From Candidatus Zixiibacteriota bacterium (GTDB lineage: Bacteria > Zixibacteria > MSB-5A5 > CAIYYT01), in NCBI GenBank assembly GCA_020853795.1, contig JADYYF010000174.1:1-46509 (forward strand): a DNA stretch of 46,509 bases. The letters are read 5' to 3'. The notes below the pieces were generated by a model. It worked only from the letters and a program-made list of their open reading frames with translations. It had not been told where the DNA came from and did no database searches. Made by a program: the position numbers and the translations under genes. The stretch's first letter is position 1, and each line of letters opens with the position of its first letter. Positions 1 through 8,719 of the stretch are shown here, in pieces.

Positions 1-924
1 CGACAGCAGCAGCATGGTTTCATCGATTACCGCTTCGACGTCAGTGTCGGCGAAGCCTTCGTGCCGCGGTTTGAACATGTCCAGCAGCTGGCGCACGATC
101 CCGGCGATGCGATCGACCTCCTCGGTGACGATCTGCACGTGCTCGACGGATTGCCGCGCGCCGGTCAAATCGTCGTGGATCAGTTGCAGATAGTTCTTGA
201 TGATCCCCAGCGGGTTATTGACCTCGTGGGCCACACGCGCCGACAACTGGCCGAGTGCCGCCAATTTCTCCGCCTGCACTAACTGCAATTGGGCACGCCG
301 AAGCTGCTCCAGCACCTCTTTCTCCGAATCAAACAAGCGCGCATTTTCGACCGCCACCGACAACTGGTTGGCCAGAATCGCGAGAAACTCCAGGTCGTCT
401 TCGAAAAACTCCGTGCCGGAAATCTTGCGCGTCACCGACAAGAGTCCGCGCACCCGGTTCTGCAGCGACATCGGGATCAGATATTCGCACTCCAGTGCCC
501 CGAGAATCTCAACTTCATTGCATTCGCCGAGGCGATCGCGTAGTTCGCGGTAGGAGATTGGTCGACTGTGGACCGATTGAAAGAGCCGCAGCACCGGGCT
601 GTCTTCGGCGATCGTCATTTCGCGCGTCGGCTCGATCGGCAAACCCTTATGCTTGGAGAGATAGAGATTGTCATTTTCGTGGCTACGCACGATGAAGATG
701 GCGGCACCGTTGACGCCCATCTGGCCGATGCAGGTCAGGATAATGCCGTCGAGCAGAGTTTCGGTATTCAACACCGAGTTCAGATGCTTCGAGATCTCAA
801 AAATGGTGTAGAGATCGAAGATTTTACGCTTCAGCCGTTTGTTGGCCTCGGTCAGCTCCGCCAACTGGGTCGGCGGGTTTACGCGTTCGGGATCGGCGCC
901 GGTCTGATTCGTCTGCTTAGCCAT
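1..924 (-). CDS. GAF-domain sensor histidine kinase, C-terminus cut by window edge
   Basis: An uninterrupted minus frame of 308 codons runs off the left edge. It begins MAKQTNQ, overlapping the folC stop by 8 bp. A short coiled stretch (residues 20-40) is followed by a GAF-like domain (about 40-200, with LFDSEKE ending it) and a HisKA dimerisation helix with the phospho-acceptor box LGQLSARVAHEVNNPLG. The ATPase domain lies outside the window. There is no membrane segment or signal peptide, so it is probably a soluble cytoplasmic kinase sensing a small molecule or partner through GAF. The 8-bp overlap suggests translational coupling to folC, although a functional link is not evident. The family call is secure; the stimulus and cognate regulator are unknown. 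Confidence 0.9.
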   Translation of the reverse strand, partial: MAKQTNQTGADPERVNPPTQLAELTEANKRLKRKIFDLYTIFEISKHLNSVLNTETLLDGIILTCIGQMGVNGAAIFIVRSHENDNLYLSKHKGLPIEPTREMTIAEDSPVLRLFQSVHSRPISYRELRDRLGECNEVEILGALECEYLIPMSLQNRVRGLLSVTRKISGTEFFEDDLEFLAILANQLSVAVENARLFDSEKEVLEQLRRAQLQLVQAEKLAALGQLSARVAHEVNNPLGIIKNYLQLIHDDLTGARQSVEHVQIVTEEVDRIAGIVRQLLDMFKPRHEGFADTDVEAVIDETMLLLS

Positions 925-2239
925 TCATTAAGGTTATATCGGCAACTGTCAGCGCAAGTTGCCCGCGGTCGCGCAGTTTGTGCAGGCGCTGGATCGCCGC
1001 GCCTACGGTATAGTGTGATCCGCAGATTAATACGATGTCAGTGGCGCCGGCTAATTGCAGGATTCGATCGACAGCATCGGCAACGGACAGTTTGACATCA
1101 AAGTCGATGCCGGCGCCGACCGCCGCCCAGATGACACCTTCGATCTCGGCGGCACGATGCGACTCCGGCCGGGTCAGGACCGCGCGGCGCGTGATGCGCG
1201 CGAGTATCTTCATGATCACATCGTGATCCGGCCGTTCCAGGAATCCACACAAGACCAGGGCTTTGCGACCGGGAAACGCCCGCTGAAACGTTCGCGTCAA
1301 GGCCCGCATGCCGTCGGCGTTATGCGCCACGTCGAGCACGATCGTCGGCCGGCGGCTGACGACTTGGAAGCGCGCCGGCCAGCGGCAGTGCTTCAGTCCC
1401 CGCCGAATCGCCGCATCCGAGATCTTCAGACCGCGGCGCCTCAGTTGCTCGATGGCCTTCAGGACGACGGCCAGATTCGCCAATTGATGCTCGCCCGGCA
1501 GGCTAAGCACGACGGGCGTGGGCGTATTACCGTTCAGCGCAATGCGGGCGAGCATGTCGCGGCCGCGATACTGAACCTCCGCAACCGCCGGACGCGCGCG
1601 CCACAGTCGCGTGCCGCGCTCCCGGCAGACGTCACGGAAATACCGGAGCAGTTCGGGGCGCCGCTCACCGGTGACGAGGGGAATGGCGGTCTTGATGATG
1701 CCGGCCTTTTCCCGCGCGATTTCGGTCAGCGACTTGCCCAGGATCTTGGTGTGGTCGTAGTCGATGTGCGTAATGATCGACACCTCCGGCAGCAGCACAT
1801 TGGTCGCATCGAGGCGTCCACCCAGGCCGACCTCAATCACCGCGATCTCGACGCACTGCTTGCGAAAGTACCAGAGGGCCAGCGCCGTCGACAACTCGAA
1901 AAACGTAACGCGCGCGTCGCGGATGAACTGCTGTTGTTCGTCGACAAACTGCGCCAACGAGCGTTTGTCGATGTTGCCGCCCGAGGTCCGCACCCGCTCG
2001 CGAAAGTCCACCAGGTGCGGCGACGTGAAAACGCCGCACCGATAACCGGCGGCATCGAGAATCGCAAACAGCATCGAACTCACCGAGCCCTTACCATTGG
2101 TGCCGGCCACGTGTACGGTCTTGTACGAATTCTGCGGATCACCCAGGCGCGCGAGGAAGCGCGTAATATTGTCCAGTCCCATCTTGATCCCGAACAACTC
2201 GAGATTGAAGATGAATTTAATGGCGTCGTCGTAGCGCAT
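917..2239 (-). CDS. folC: bifunctional dihydrofolate synthase / folylpolyglutamate synthase
   Basis: 440 residues, the normal length of FolC. It ligates L-glutamate to dihydropteroate or to folates using ATP, in the cytoplasm. Visible Mur-ligase-type motifs are the P-loop HVAGTNGKGSVSSML (about residue 43), SPHLVDFRERV, the VGLGGRLDATNV segment, HIDYDHTKILG with the metal-binding histidine, and DVAHNADGM in the C-terminal domain. It lies 3 bp downstream of accD, an accD-folC order that is common in bacteria, and its stop overlaps the next kinase gene. Start ATG at 2239 gives the expected N-terminus. Confidence 0.96.
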   Translation of the reverse strand: MRYDDAIKFIFNLELFGIKMGLDNITRFLARLGDPQNSYKTVHVAGTNGKGSVSSMLFAILDAAGYRCGVFTSPHLVDFRERVRTSGGNIDKRSLAQFVDEQQQFIRDARVTFFELSTALALWYFRKQCVEIAVIEVGLGGRLDATNVLLPEVSIITHIDYDHTKILGKSLTEIAREKAGIIKTAIPLVTGERRPELLRYFRDVCRERGTRLWRARPAVAEVQYRGRDMLARIALNGNTPTPVVLSLPGEHQLANLAVVLKAIEQLRRRGLKISDAAIRRGLKHCRWPARFQVVSRRPTIVLDVAHNADGMRALTRTFQRAFPGRKALVLCGFLERPDHDVIMKILARITRRAVLTRPESHRAAEIEGVIWAAVGAGIDFDVKLSVADAVDRILQLAGATDIVLICGSHYTVGAAIQRLHKLRDRGQLALTVADITLMNG

Positions 2240-2242
2240 AGC

Positions 2243-3085
2243 TTACGGCGTGAAGTAGTCGATCAGGAGCGAAACGGTGTGCCGCAGTTCGTGTCGGTGA
2301 ACGATCTTGTCGAGAAACCCGTGATCGCGGAAGAACTCCGAAGTCTGGAAATTCTCCGGCAGCTTCTGGCCGATGGTCTGCTCGATCACCCGTCGCCCGG
2401 CAAATCCGAGCAAGGCGCCCGGTTCGGCAATAATCGCATCCCCCAAGGAGGCATAGCTGGCCATCACCCCGGCCGTGGTGGGGTTGGTCAGGATCGAGAT
2501 AAACGGCGTTTTGGTCTCAGAGAGCCGCGCGAGTAGGCCGGATGTCTTCGCCATTTGCAGCAGCGATAGTATGCCTTCCTGCATGCGGGCACCGCCGGAA
2601 CAGGAGACGATGACCAAGGGAATCTGCCGATTCAAAGCCCGTTCGATGGTGCGGGCAATCTTCTCGCCAACGACGCTGCCCATGCTGCCGCCGACAAAGG
2701 CAAAGTCCATGACGGCAAAGCTGATTTCGCGGCCGTCGATTTTGCCAATGCCGCTGATCACGGCGTCGTTACGGCCAGTCTTCTTGCGGGCTTCGGCAAT
2801 GCGGTCGGGATAACGCTTCGAGTCCTTGAACTGCAGCGGGTCGAGCGAGACCAGTTCAGTATCGAGCTCGACGAAGCTGTCTTTATCCAGCATGATATCG
2901 ATGTAGTCGGTCGAGCGAATCCGGAAGTGATAACTGCACTTGCGGCAGACCCAGAGATCCTTCTCCAGCTCGCGGACGTAGATGATTTCGCCGCAGGAAT
3001 TGCATTTGGTCCAGAGGCCGTCGGGGATTTCCTTGCGCTCGGTTGGGGGTGGCGCCGGTTTACGTTTAAACCATTCCATTGTCAC
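2243..3085 (-). CDS. accD: acetyl-CoA carboxylase carboxyltransferase subunit beta
   Basis: 280 residues, family-typical. It forms with AccA the carboxyltransferase that moves CO2 from carboxybiotin to acetyl-CoA, giving malonyl-CoA for fatty-acid synthesis. An N-terminal four-cysteine zinc ribbon is visible (CNSC near residue 29 and CRKC near residue 48), followed by the crotonase-like fold with GGSMGSVVGEKIART, SCSGGARMQEG and TNPTTAGVMASYASLGD. The start overlaps the tsaB-rimI stop by 4 bp (ATGA), indicating coupled translation. accA is not in the window. Confidence 0.97.
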   Translation of the reverse strand: MTMEWFKRKPAPPPTERKEIPDGLWTKCNSCGEIIYVRELEKDLWVCRKCSYHFRIRSTDYIDIMLDKDSFVELDTELVSLDPLQFKDSKRYPDRIAEARKKTGRNDAVISGIGKIDGREISFAVMDFAFVGGSMGSVVGEKIARTIERALNRQIPLVIVSCSGGARMQEGILSLLQMAKTSGLLARLSETKTPFISILTNPTTAGVMASYASLGDAIIAEPGALLGFAGRRVIEQTIGQKLPENFQTSEFFRDHGFLDKIVHRHELRHTVSLLIDYFTP

Positions 3086-4170
3086 TTCGTTCCTATCCGC
3101 AGCATGGTGAATGAATCCTCCGGCGGTTTGGAGTAGAAGCCCTTACGGCGCGTCAAGACCTGGAATCCGTACTTTTCGTAGAACTTGATCGCCGGCTGAT
3201 TCGAGACGCGGACATCCAGCACCATGCTGTCGATTGACCGCTGCCGCAACCGCTCCTCAAGTTCGTTCAGGATAGCCTGTCCGATCCCGCGCGAGCGGTA
3301 ATCGCGATGCACCGCGACGTTGGCGATATATCCGTAATCTTCAAGCGCAATGCAACTCAAATATCCGACGCAGCGGCCCTGCAGGCGGGCGGCCAGCGTG
3401 ATCACATGCTCGTTGGCGATATCGGCGGCGAAATTTTCGTGGTCCCAGGGATCGCTGAAGGCTTCCTGTTCAATCGCCATCACATCCGTTATATCGGTTG
3501 CGGTCAAGTCGACAATCTCCGGCTGCGAGCGGTCGCGGCGCATTTCCGGTTGCGACTTGAGGATGTAATTCACGTCCAGATTGACCGGATCCAATTCCGG
3601 CCATTGCGCTGCGCTGCGCGCGATCGCGAGCGCCATGGTGCCGCCCGACCAGGTGGCCGGTGTTTCTACACGCAGGGGCCGCTTCAAATGGGCCGCCGCG
3701 TCAGCTAATCGCGCCGCGCCGGCGCCGACAAAAACTTTGTCGCCAAACTCGCGGGCCGCTTCGGCTGCCGAGACTAATCGCAGATCGCGTTCGAAATCAG
3801 CCACGTAGTACTCGTCCCCGCGGCAGTGAATCGCCAAAACCGGTGCCTCCGGAACTGCGCCCCACACTTGCCGCGCCAGTTCGACATTGCTTACTGCGAG
3901 GATGCGCTTACGCCACGCCTGCGCCAAACCAAGCGCCGTGGCGACTCCTACACGAAGTCCGGTAAAGGAGCCGGGCCCGGTCAAAACCGCCAGCGCATCC
4001 AGGTCGGTCGGACTAATATCACCTTCTCGCAGAACGCTGTCAATAGCGATGACGATTCGTTCGGAGTGGTTGCGATCGACCACGCCATTGTATTCGGCGC
4101 GAATCCGGTCGCCATCGGCCAGACCGATCAGAAGGCGGTCACTGGAGGTGTCAATCGCCAGGACTTTCAT
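3082..4170 (-). CDS. tsaB-rimI: TsaB-RimI fusion: t6A synthesis subunit joined to a GNAT protein acetyltransferase
   Basis: 362 residues combining two normally separate proteins. Residues 1 to about 215 are TsaB (MKVLAIDTSS, then LTGPGSFTGLRVGVATALG), the scaffold subunit for TsaD in tRNA N6-threonylcarbamoyladenosine synthesis. Residues about 220-362 are a RimI-type GNAT with the acetyl-CoA loop RSRGIGQA and the LDVRVSN...FYEKYGF segment; RimI acetylates the N-terminus of ribosomal protein S18. In characterised RimI the first segment reads LEVR, its Glu acting as catalytic base; here it is Asp, a conservative change, while the Tyr twelve residues later is kept. It lies between tsaE (20-bp overlap) and accD (4-bp overlap). 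Such fusions are known in other bacteria. tsaD is not in the window. Confidence 0.94.
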   Translation of the reverse strand: MKVLAIDTSSDRLLIGLADGDRIRAEYNGVVDRNHSERIVIAIDSVLREGDISPTDLDALAVLTGPGSFTGLRVGVATALGLAQAWRKRILAVSNVELARQVWGAVPEAPVLAIHCRGDEYYVADFERDLRLVSAAEAAREFGDKVFVGAGAARLADAAAHLKRPLRVETPATWSGGTMALAIARSAAQWPELDPVNLDVNYILKSQPEMRRDRSQPEIVDLTATDITDVMAIEQEAFSDPWDHENFAADIANEHVITLAARLQGRCVGYLSCIALEDYGYIANVAVHRDYRSRGIGQAILNELEERLRQRSIDSMVLDVRVSNQPAIKFYEKYGFQVLTRRKGFYSKPPEDSFTMLRIGTK

Positions 4171-4594
4171 ATCCGTTTTCTTCGATCTTGATGCTTCGTT
4201 CCGTGGCGTCCGAGATCGCTATGCGAACAGCGTAGGCGCGTTCCGGCGTCAACGAGCCGCATTTCTCCGCCCATTCGATCAACGTAATTCCGCCGGCGTT
4301 GAGATACTCGTCCATTCCGAGGTCGAAGAGATCGGCCTCGCTCGCCAGTCGGTAGAGATCAATGTGGTAGATCATCGGGTTGGTCGGGTAGACGTTGATT
4401 AACGCAAACGTGGGCGACGAGACCGCGATGTCGGAGGCGAAGTGCCGGACCAGACTTCGGATGAAGGTCGTCTTGCCCGCACCCAACTCGCCATAGAACA
4501 GCACGGTGTCTCCCGCCTGCAGTCGAGCGGCAAACTGCTCGGCGACCGCCGCGGTCTCCGATTCCGATTTGGTGACAGTGTCCAACAGCAGCAT
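4151..4594 (-). CDS. tsaE: tRNA threonylcarbamoyladenosine synthesis ATPase TsaE
   Basis: 147 residues, the usual TsaE size. The P-loop GELGAGKTT (about residue 39), SPTFALINVY, HIDLYRL and LIEWAEK are all diagnostic. TsaE is the ATPase that resets the TsaB-TsaD complex during t6A37 modification of ANN-decoding tRNAs. The start directly follows the stop of the REC-PglZ gene (stop ends at 4595) and the end overlaps tsaB-rimI by 20 bp, so the three are almost certainly one transcript. From memory, tsaE next to a PorX-type regulator also occurs in Bacteroidota. Confidence 0.96.
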   Translation of the reverse strand: MLLLDTVTKSESETAAVAEQFAARLQAGDTVLFYGELGAGKTTFIRSLVRHFASDIAVSSPTFALINVYPTNPMIYHIDLYRLASEADLFDLGMDEYLNAGGITLIEWAEKCGSLTPERAYAVRIAISDATERSIKIEENGYESPGD

Positions 4595-6157
4595 CTACTT
4601 TTTGGGACGCAGTGTCGCCACCGGCACGATCATTTCTTCGAGAGTAATCCCGCCGTGCTGGAAGCTGTTCTGGAACTGGCGGTTGTACTCATTATAATTG
4701 GTCGGATAGACAAAATAGAAGTCTTCGGTCGCGATCAGAAAGGTCGTCGCGAGATTGAAGCGCGGCAGCCGGTAAGCATCGGGATTCTTGATCAGCAACG
4801 CCTCTTTGGGATCGCAATTGAGGTTGTCGCCGTACTTGTAGCGCAGATTCGTCGATGTGTCGCGCTTGCCGTAAGCGACCGTTCCGCGCGTACCCAGCAC
4901 GGCGCCGTGGTCGGTCGTCAGGACACAAGTGGCGCCGATTTGCGCGACATACTTGATAATGTCAATCAGCGTCGAGTGATTGAACCAGGAAAGAATCAAA
5001 GAACGGAACGCCGCTTCGTCCGGCGCAATCTGCTGCAGCGCCCGCGACTGCGAGCGGCCATGAACCAGGATGTCGAGGAAATTGAATACGACGGCAATCA
5101 ACGGGACGTTTTGATATGACGACAATTTCTTGACGAATCCTTCTTCCTCTTTCAGATCGCTCATCTTGAAGTACTTTGGCTCGCCACTGGCTTTGATCTT
5201 CAACCGCTTGCACTGTTCAATCAGTAACTCGTCTTCGAAACGGTTCAAACTGCGCTCGTCCGCTGTGCCGCCCTCCCAGATTTCCGGCTTCCGCTTTGCC
5301 AGATCGTCCGGAAACATGCCGGAAAAGATGGCGTTGCGTGCAAACGGCGTCGCCGTGGGCAGCACGGAAAAATAGTAGTCGAGCGTAATTTCGAGGTACT
5401 CGGAGATGATCGGGGCAATCACCATCCACTGATCCAACCGCATGCAGTCGACGACAATGAAAAAAGTCGGCTTCTTGTCATTGATTAGCGGCGCTACGAA
5501 CGTCTTGAAGACATGCGGCGACATGACCGGTCCGCTTTCGGTCTTGACCCAGCGCGGATAGTTCTTGTCGACGTAGCGGAAGAATTCGGCGTTGAATTCC
5601 CGCTTCTGACTTTGGTGGCTCTGCTTGAGGCCCTCATCGTTGATCTTTTCGAACTCCACGTCCCACTGCGACAGCGTTTTATGGATTTCCACCCAGTCGG
5701 CCGGTTCCATCGGACCGTACAGCTTCGCGCGGAGTTGATTAAAGTTCTGCACGTAGCCGCGCGTCGCGGTGTCGGTCTGCAATTTCTTGGCGTCGAGGAT
5801 CTTCTTCGCGACCGCCAGCACCTGCGACGGATTGACCGGCTTCACCAGATATTCGGCGATATTGCGCCCGATCGCCTGGTTCATCAAGTGCTCTTCTTCA
5901 GACTTGGTCACCATCACCACCGGAATGTGGGGCTTGATCTTCTTGATTTCCTCCAAGGTGGTCAGTCCGTCCATGCCGGGCATCATCTCGTCAAGCAGAA
6001 TCAGGTCAAAGCTCGATTTGGCGACTTCCTGCAACGCATCTTCGCCGGAAGCTACCGGCGTGATCTTGAACCCCTTGCCTTCAAGGATAATTCGATGCGA
6101 TTCGAGCAGATCAACCTCATCATCGACCCACAAGACCCGCTTCACATCGACGCTCAT
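4595..6157 (-). CDS. porX: PorX-like response regulator with PglZ (alkaline-phosphatase superfamily) output domain
   Basis: The start is ATG at 6157 (MSVDVKRVLWVDDE), which overlaps the stop of the upstream kinase by 4 bp; the longer open frame to 6310 is rejected. 520 residues. REC domain 1-125 has acidic pair D12-D13, phospho-acceptor D56 (LILLDEMMPG), T84 and K106. After a helical linker, residues about 240-520 form a PglZ domain with metal-site motifs FIVVDCMRLDQW, LPTATPFARN and TTDHG. This is the architecture of PorX, the regulator of type IX secretion genes in Bacteroidota, reported to be a zinc-dependent phosphodiesterase acting on oligonucleotides. Neither DNA-binding domain nor T9SS gene is visible here. 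The orthology is inferred from architecture and motif; the symbol is by homology only. Confidence 0.88.
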   Translation of the reverse strand: MSVDVKRVLWVDDEVDLLESHRIILEGKGFKITPVASGEDALQEVAKSSFDLILLDEMMPGMDGLTTLEEIKKIKPHIPVVMVTKSEEEHLMNQAIGRNIAEYLVKPVNPSQVLAVAKKILDAKKLQTDTATRGYVQNFNQLRAKLYGPMEPADWVEIHKTLSQWDVEFEKINDEGLKQSHQSQKREFNAEFFRYVDKNYPRWVKTESGPVMSPHVFKTFVAPLINDKKPTFFIVVDCMRLDQWMVIAPIISEYLEITLDYYFSVLPTATPFARNAIFSGMFPDDLAKRKPEIWEGGTADERSLNRFEDELLIEQCKRLKIKASGEPKYFKMSDLKEEEGFVKKLSSYQNVPLIAVVFNFLDILVHGRSQSRALQQIAPDEAAFRSLILSWFNHSTLIDIIKYVAQIGATCVLTTDHGAVLGTRGTVAYGKRDTSTNLRYKYGDNLNCDPKEALLIKNPDAYRLPRFNLATTFLIATEDFYFVYPTNYNEYNRQFQNSFQHGGITLEEMIVPVATLRPKK

Positions 6158-7428
6158 GTATGCTGTCCTTTCTCCGCTCCTTCCGGCCTCGCGGACTGCA
6201 GAGTAATCCGAAAGGTGGTACGTTCGTGCGGCACCGACTCGGTAAGTTCGATTCGCCCGCGGTGGTACTCCTGCACGATGCGGCGCGCCAGAGTCAGCCC
6301 CAACCCCCACCCCCTCTTCTTCGTTGTAAACCCGGTCTGAAAGATTTTTCCCTGATTTTTCGGCGGAATTCCCGGGCCGTTGTCGGTCACACTGATTGTC
6401 ACCTGCCCCTTGTTGTCAACGTTTCCAGTGCGAATAGTGATTTCGCCGGTTTTCTGATCGCATGCCTGCATGCTGTTCTTGATCAGATTCTCCACCACCC
6501 AGGTAAAGAGCTCCGGGTTGACGCTGGCATAGATCTCTGCGGTCGGCTCGAACTTGATGCAGATGCCTTTCCCCTGATGCGGCAGGCGCTGGCAGTAATA
6601 GTCGACCACTTCTTGAACCAACGGGTTGATGGCATGCGGTGTGGTCTCCGGAACCGATCCGATCCGCCCGAAGCGATTCGCGACACGATCGAGGCGGCTG
6701 AGATCCACCCGCATCTTCTCAACCACCGTGCCGAGATCAGTGCCCGTTGCTCCGGCGTACTTGCCCTCGCGATGATCCGTCTCCAGCAGTTCGAGCCAAC
6801 CCATCAGCGACGTCAACGGCGTGCCCAGCTGATGCGCCGTCTCCTTGGCCATGCCGACCCAGATATTGCGCTGCTCGGCGCGCTGGATATTGCGGAAGCC
6901 GACGAACCCGACGATCAAAAACACCGCCACGACCGCAATCTCGATCACCGGCATCAACTGCAATTGGCGCACCAGCGGCGGATAGTCGTAAAGGATATAC
7001 TGAATCACCTGGCCGTGCCACGCCACGGGCGTTTCACGGCTGTCCGCCACCAGTTGATCGCGATATTCCTTGATTCGGGCCAGCGCCGCCGGCGTCGTAT
7101 CGTTGTCGGCGATCCCGGGTATGCGCGCCCACAGCACCGGATTGCGATGGTGGTCGGTGACAATTATCGGAAAGTACGCCTTCTGAATGATCTCCTCGAA
7201 AATCACCGCATTGACGCGCGGCGAGGAATCCTCGGCCCCCGCCAGCTCCCATAACTTGGCCCACATCCGGACATCCCGCTTGATGTTCTCCTGGAGGCCG
7301 TTGATCAAGAACTGCGTGTAGATCATGAACAACGCCGCCACCGCAATGGTGCCGAAAAGGATGAAGGCCTTGAAAACACCCGGCAATGTAGTGTAGCCGG
7401 CCTGATTCCCGATCGACGAGCGGATCAT
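6154..7428 (-). CDS. membrane sensor histidine kinase paired with the REC-PglZ regulator
   Basis: 424 residues. Membrane helices lie at about 20-43 and 160-178, enclosing a roughly 115-residue extracytoplasmic sensor region of no recognised fold. The dimerisation box is of the AKETAHQLGTPLTSL type with H199, followed by N-box NLIKNSMQAC, G1 DNGPGIPP and G2 GWGLGLTLARRIV of the ATPase domain. The start overlaps serS by 4 bp and the stop overlaps the PorX-like gene by 4 bp, strongly suggesting a cognate two-component pair. HQLGTP kinases are common in Bacteroidota. It could be the functional counterpart of PorY, but that cannot be settled from sequence alone. Confidence 0.93.
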   Translation of the reverse strand: MIRSSIGNQAGYTTLPGVFKAFILFGTIAVAALFMIYTQFLINGLQENIKRDVRMWAKLWELAGAEDSSPRVNAVIFEEIIQKAYFPIIVTDHHRNPVLWARIPGIADNDTTPAALARIKEYRDQLVADSRETPVAWHGQVIQYILYDYPPLVRQLQLMPVIEIAVVAVFLIVGFVGFRNIQRAEQRNIWVGMAKETAHQLGTPLTSLMGWLELLETDHREGKYAGATGTDLGTVVEKMRVDLSRLDRVANRFGRIGSVPETTPHAINPLVQEVVDYYCQRLPHQGKGICIKFEPTAEIYASVNPELFTWVVENLIKNSMQACDQKTGEITIRTGNVDNKGQVTISVTDNGPGIPPKNQGKIFQTGFTTKKRGWGLGLTLARRIVQEYHRGRIELTESVPHERTTFRITLQSARPEGAEKGQHT

Positions 7429-8696
7429 CCGATGATCTCGAGCCCTCGCATGTATGGCCGCAGGACCTCCGGCACCACGATCTTGCCGTCGGCGGTTTGA
7501 TACGATTCCATGATCGCGATCACCGTTCGCGGCAATGCCAGCCCGGAGCCGTTGAGCGTGTGCGGGAAGATCGGCTTTTCTCCTTCGGTCGGTCGGAAGC
7601 GCAGATTCATCCGCCGCGCCTGAAAATCACCGAAGTTTGAACAAGAGGACACTTCCAGGTACTTGCCGACCCCTGGCGCCCAAACTTCCAGATCATAGCA
7701 CTTGGCTGCCGCAAAGGACAGGTCGCCCGAGGCCAACTCGCAAACCCGATAGTGTAGCCCCAGCAGTTGCAGCAGCGTCTCGGCGTGCGACGTCAAGACT
7801 TCCAGGTCGTTGAGTGATTCTTCTGGCCGCACGATCTGCACCATTTCGACCTTGTCAAACTGATGGACGCGAATCAAGCCGCGCGTATCCTTGCCGGCAG
7901 CGCCGGCCTCGCGGCGGAAACACGGCGTGTAGGCCACCAGTCGCTTCGGAACGTCTTTCGGACCCAGAATTTCGTTGGCATAAATATTCGTAACCGGCAC
8001 CTCGGCCGTCGGCACCAGCCACAGCGATTTGTCCGCCAGCTGGTACATGTCCTCCGCCATCTTCGGCAACTGGCCGGTACCGGTCATTGTCTGCGTGTTG
8101 ACCATGAACGGAGGAAAGACCTCGGAATAGCCGTGTCTGGTGACATGCGTATCGATGAAGAAGTTGATCAGTGCTCGCTCTAACTGGGCGCCGGCGTGGG
8201 TATATAGAATGAAACCCGATCCCGAGATCTTTGAACCACGCTCAAGATCGAACATGCCCAGCTTGGCGCCAAGGTCCCAGTGCGCTTGCGGCGCGAAGTC
8301 AAATTGCTTCGGTTCGCCCCACGAACGCCGAATGACGTTGCCCGATTCATCGAGTCCGATCGGCGTCGACACATCGGGCAGATTCGGCACCCACATCAAT
8401 TGGCTATTCAGTTCGTCTTCGACGCTGCGCAGCTTCTCCTCGTCAGCGGCAATCTGGTCGCCGACGGCCTTCATGGCCGCGATCTGCTCGGAGGCATCCT
8501 GCTTGTTCTTTTTCATCACGGCGATTTCGCCGGTGACCTTGTTGCGCTTCTCGCGCAGCGCTTCGAGCGCCGTCAACAATTCCCGGCGCCGCCGGTCGCT
8601 GTCGAGGATTTGGTCGATATCAACCTTGCTGTTTTTATTAGCTACACCGCGTTTCACCAGGTCGGTGTTCTCGCGGATGAACTTGAGATCGAGCAT
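7425..8696 (-). CDS. serS: seryl-tRNA synthetase
   Basis: 423 residues, normal length. It charges tRNA-Ser with serine in the cytoplasm. The N-terminal antiparallel coiled-coil arm (MLDLKFIRENTDLV to about residue 105) is followed by the class II catalytic core: LVPTAEVPVTN, PCFRREAGAAGKDTRG (motif 2) and NGSGLALPRTVIAIME (motif 3). ATG at 8696 lies 23 bp after the CapD-type gene. The 4-bp overlap with the downstream kinase couples a housekeeping enzyme to the two-component system. Confidence 0.98.
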   Translation of the reverse strand: MLDLKFIRENTDLVKRGVANKNSKVDIDQILDSDRRRRELLTALEALREKRNKVTGEIAVMKKNKQDASEQIAAMKAVGDQIAADEEKLRSVEDELNSQLMWVPNLPDVSTPIGLDESGNVIRRSWGEPKQFDFAPQAHWDLGAKLGMFDLERGSKISGSGFILYTHAGAQLERALINFFIDTHVTRHGYSEVFPPFMVNTQTMTGTGQLPKMAEDMYQLADKSLWLVPTAEVPVTNIYANEILGPKDVPKRLVAYTPCFRREAGAAGKDTRGLIRVHQFDKVEMVQIVRPEESLNDLEVLTSHAETLLQLLGLHYRVCELASGDLSFAAAKCYDLEVWAPGVGKYLEVSSCSNFGDFQARRMNLRFRPTEGEKPIFPHTLNGSGLALPRTVIAIMESYQTADGKIVVPEVLRPYMRGLEIIG

Positions 8697-8719
8697 TCTG
8701 CTTTCCTTTAGTTGGACGA

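Noticed and set aside
1055-2536. 493-codon plus-strand frame across folC and accD
   Set aside because: It is antisense to two well-conserved genes, has low-complexity Arg/Asp/Gln-rich content and no family signature.
6158-6310. N-terminal extension of the REC-PglZ protein
   Set aside because: It lies in the kinase gene's C-terminal coding region; REC domains start within a few residues of MSVDVKRVLWVDDE.
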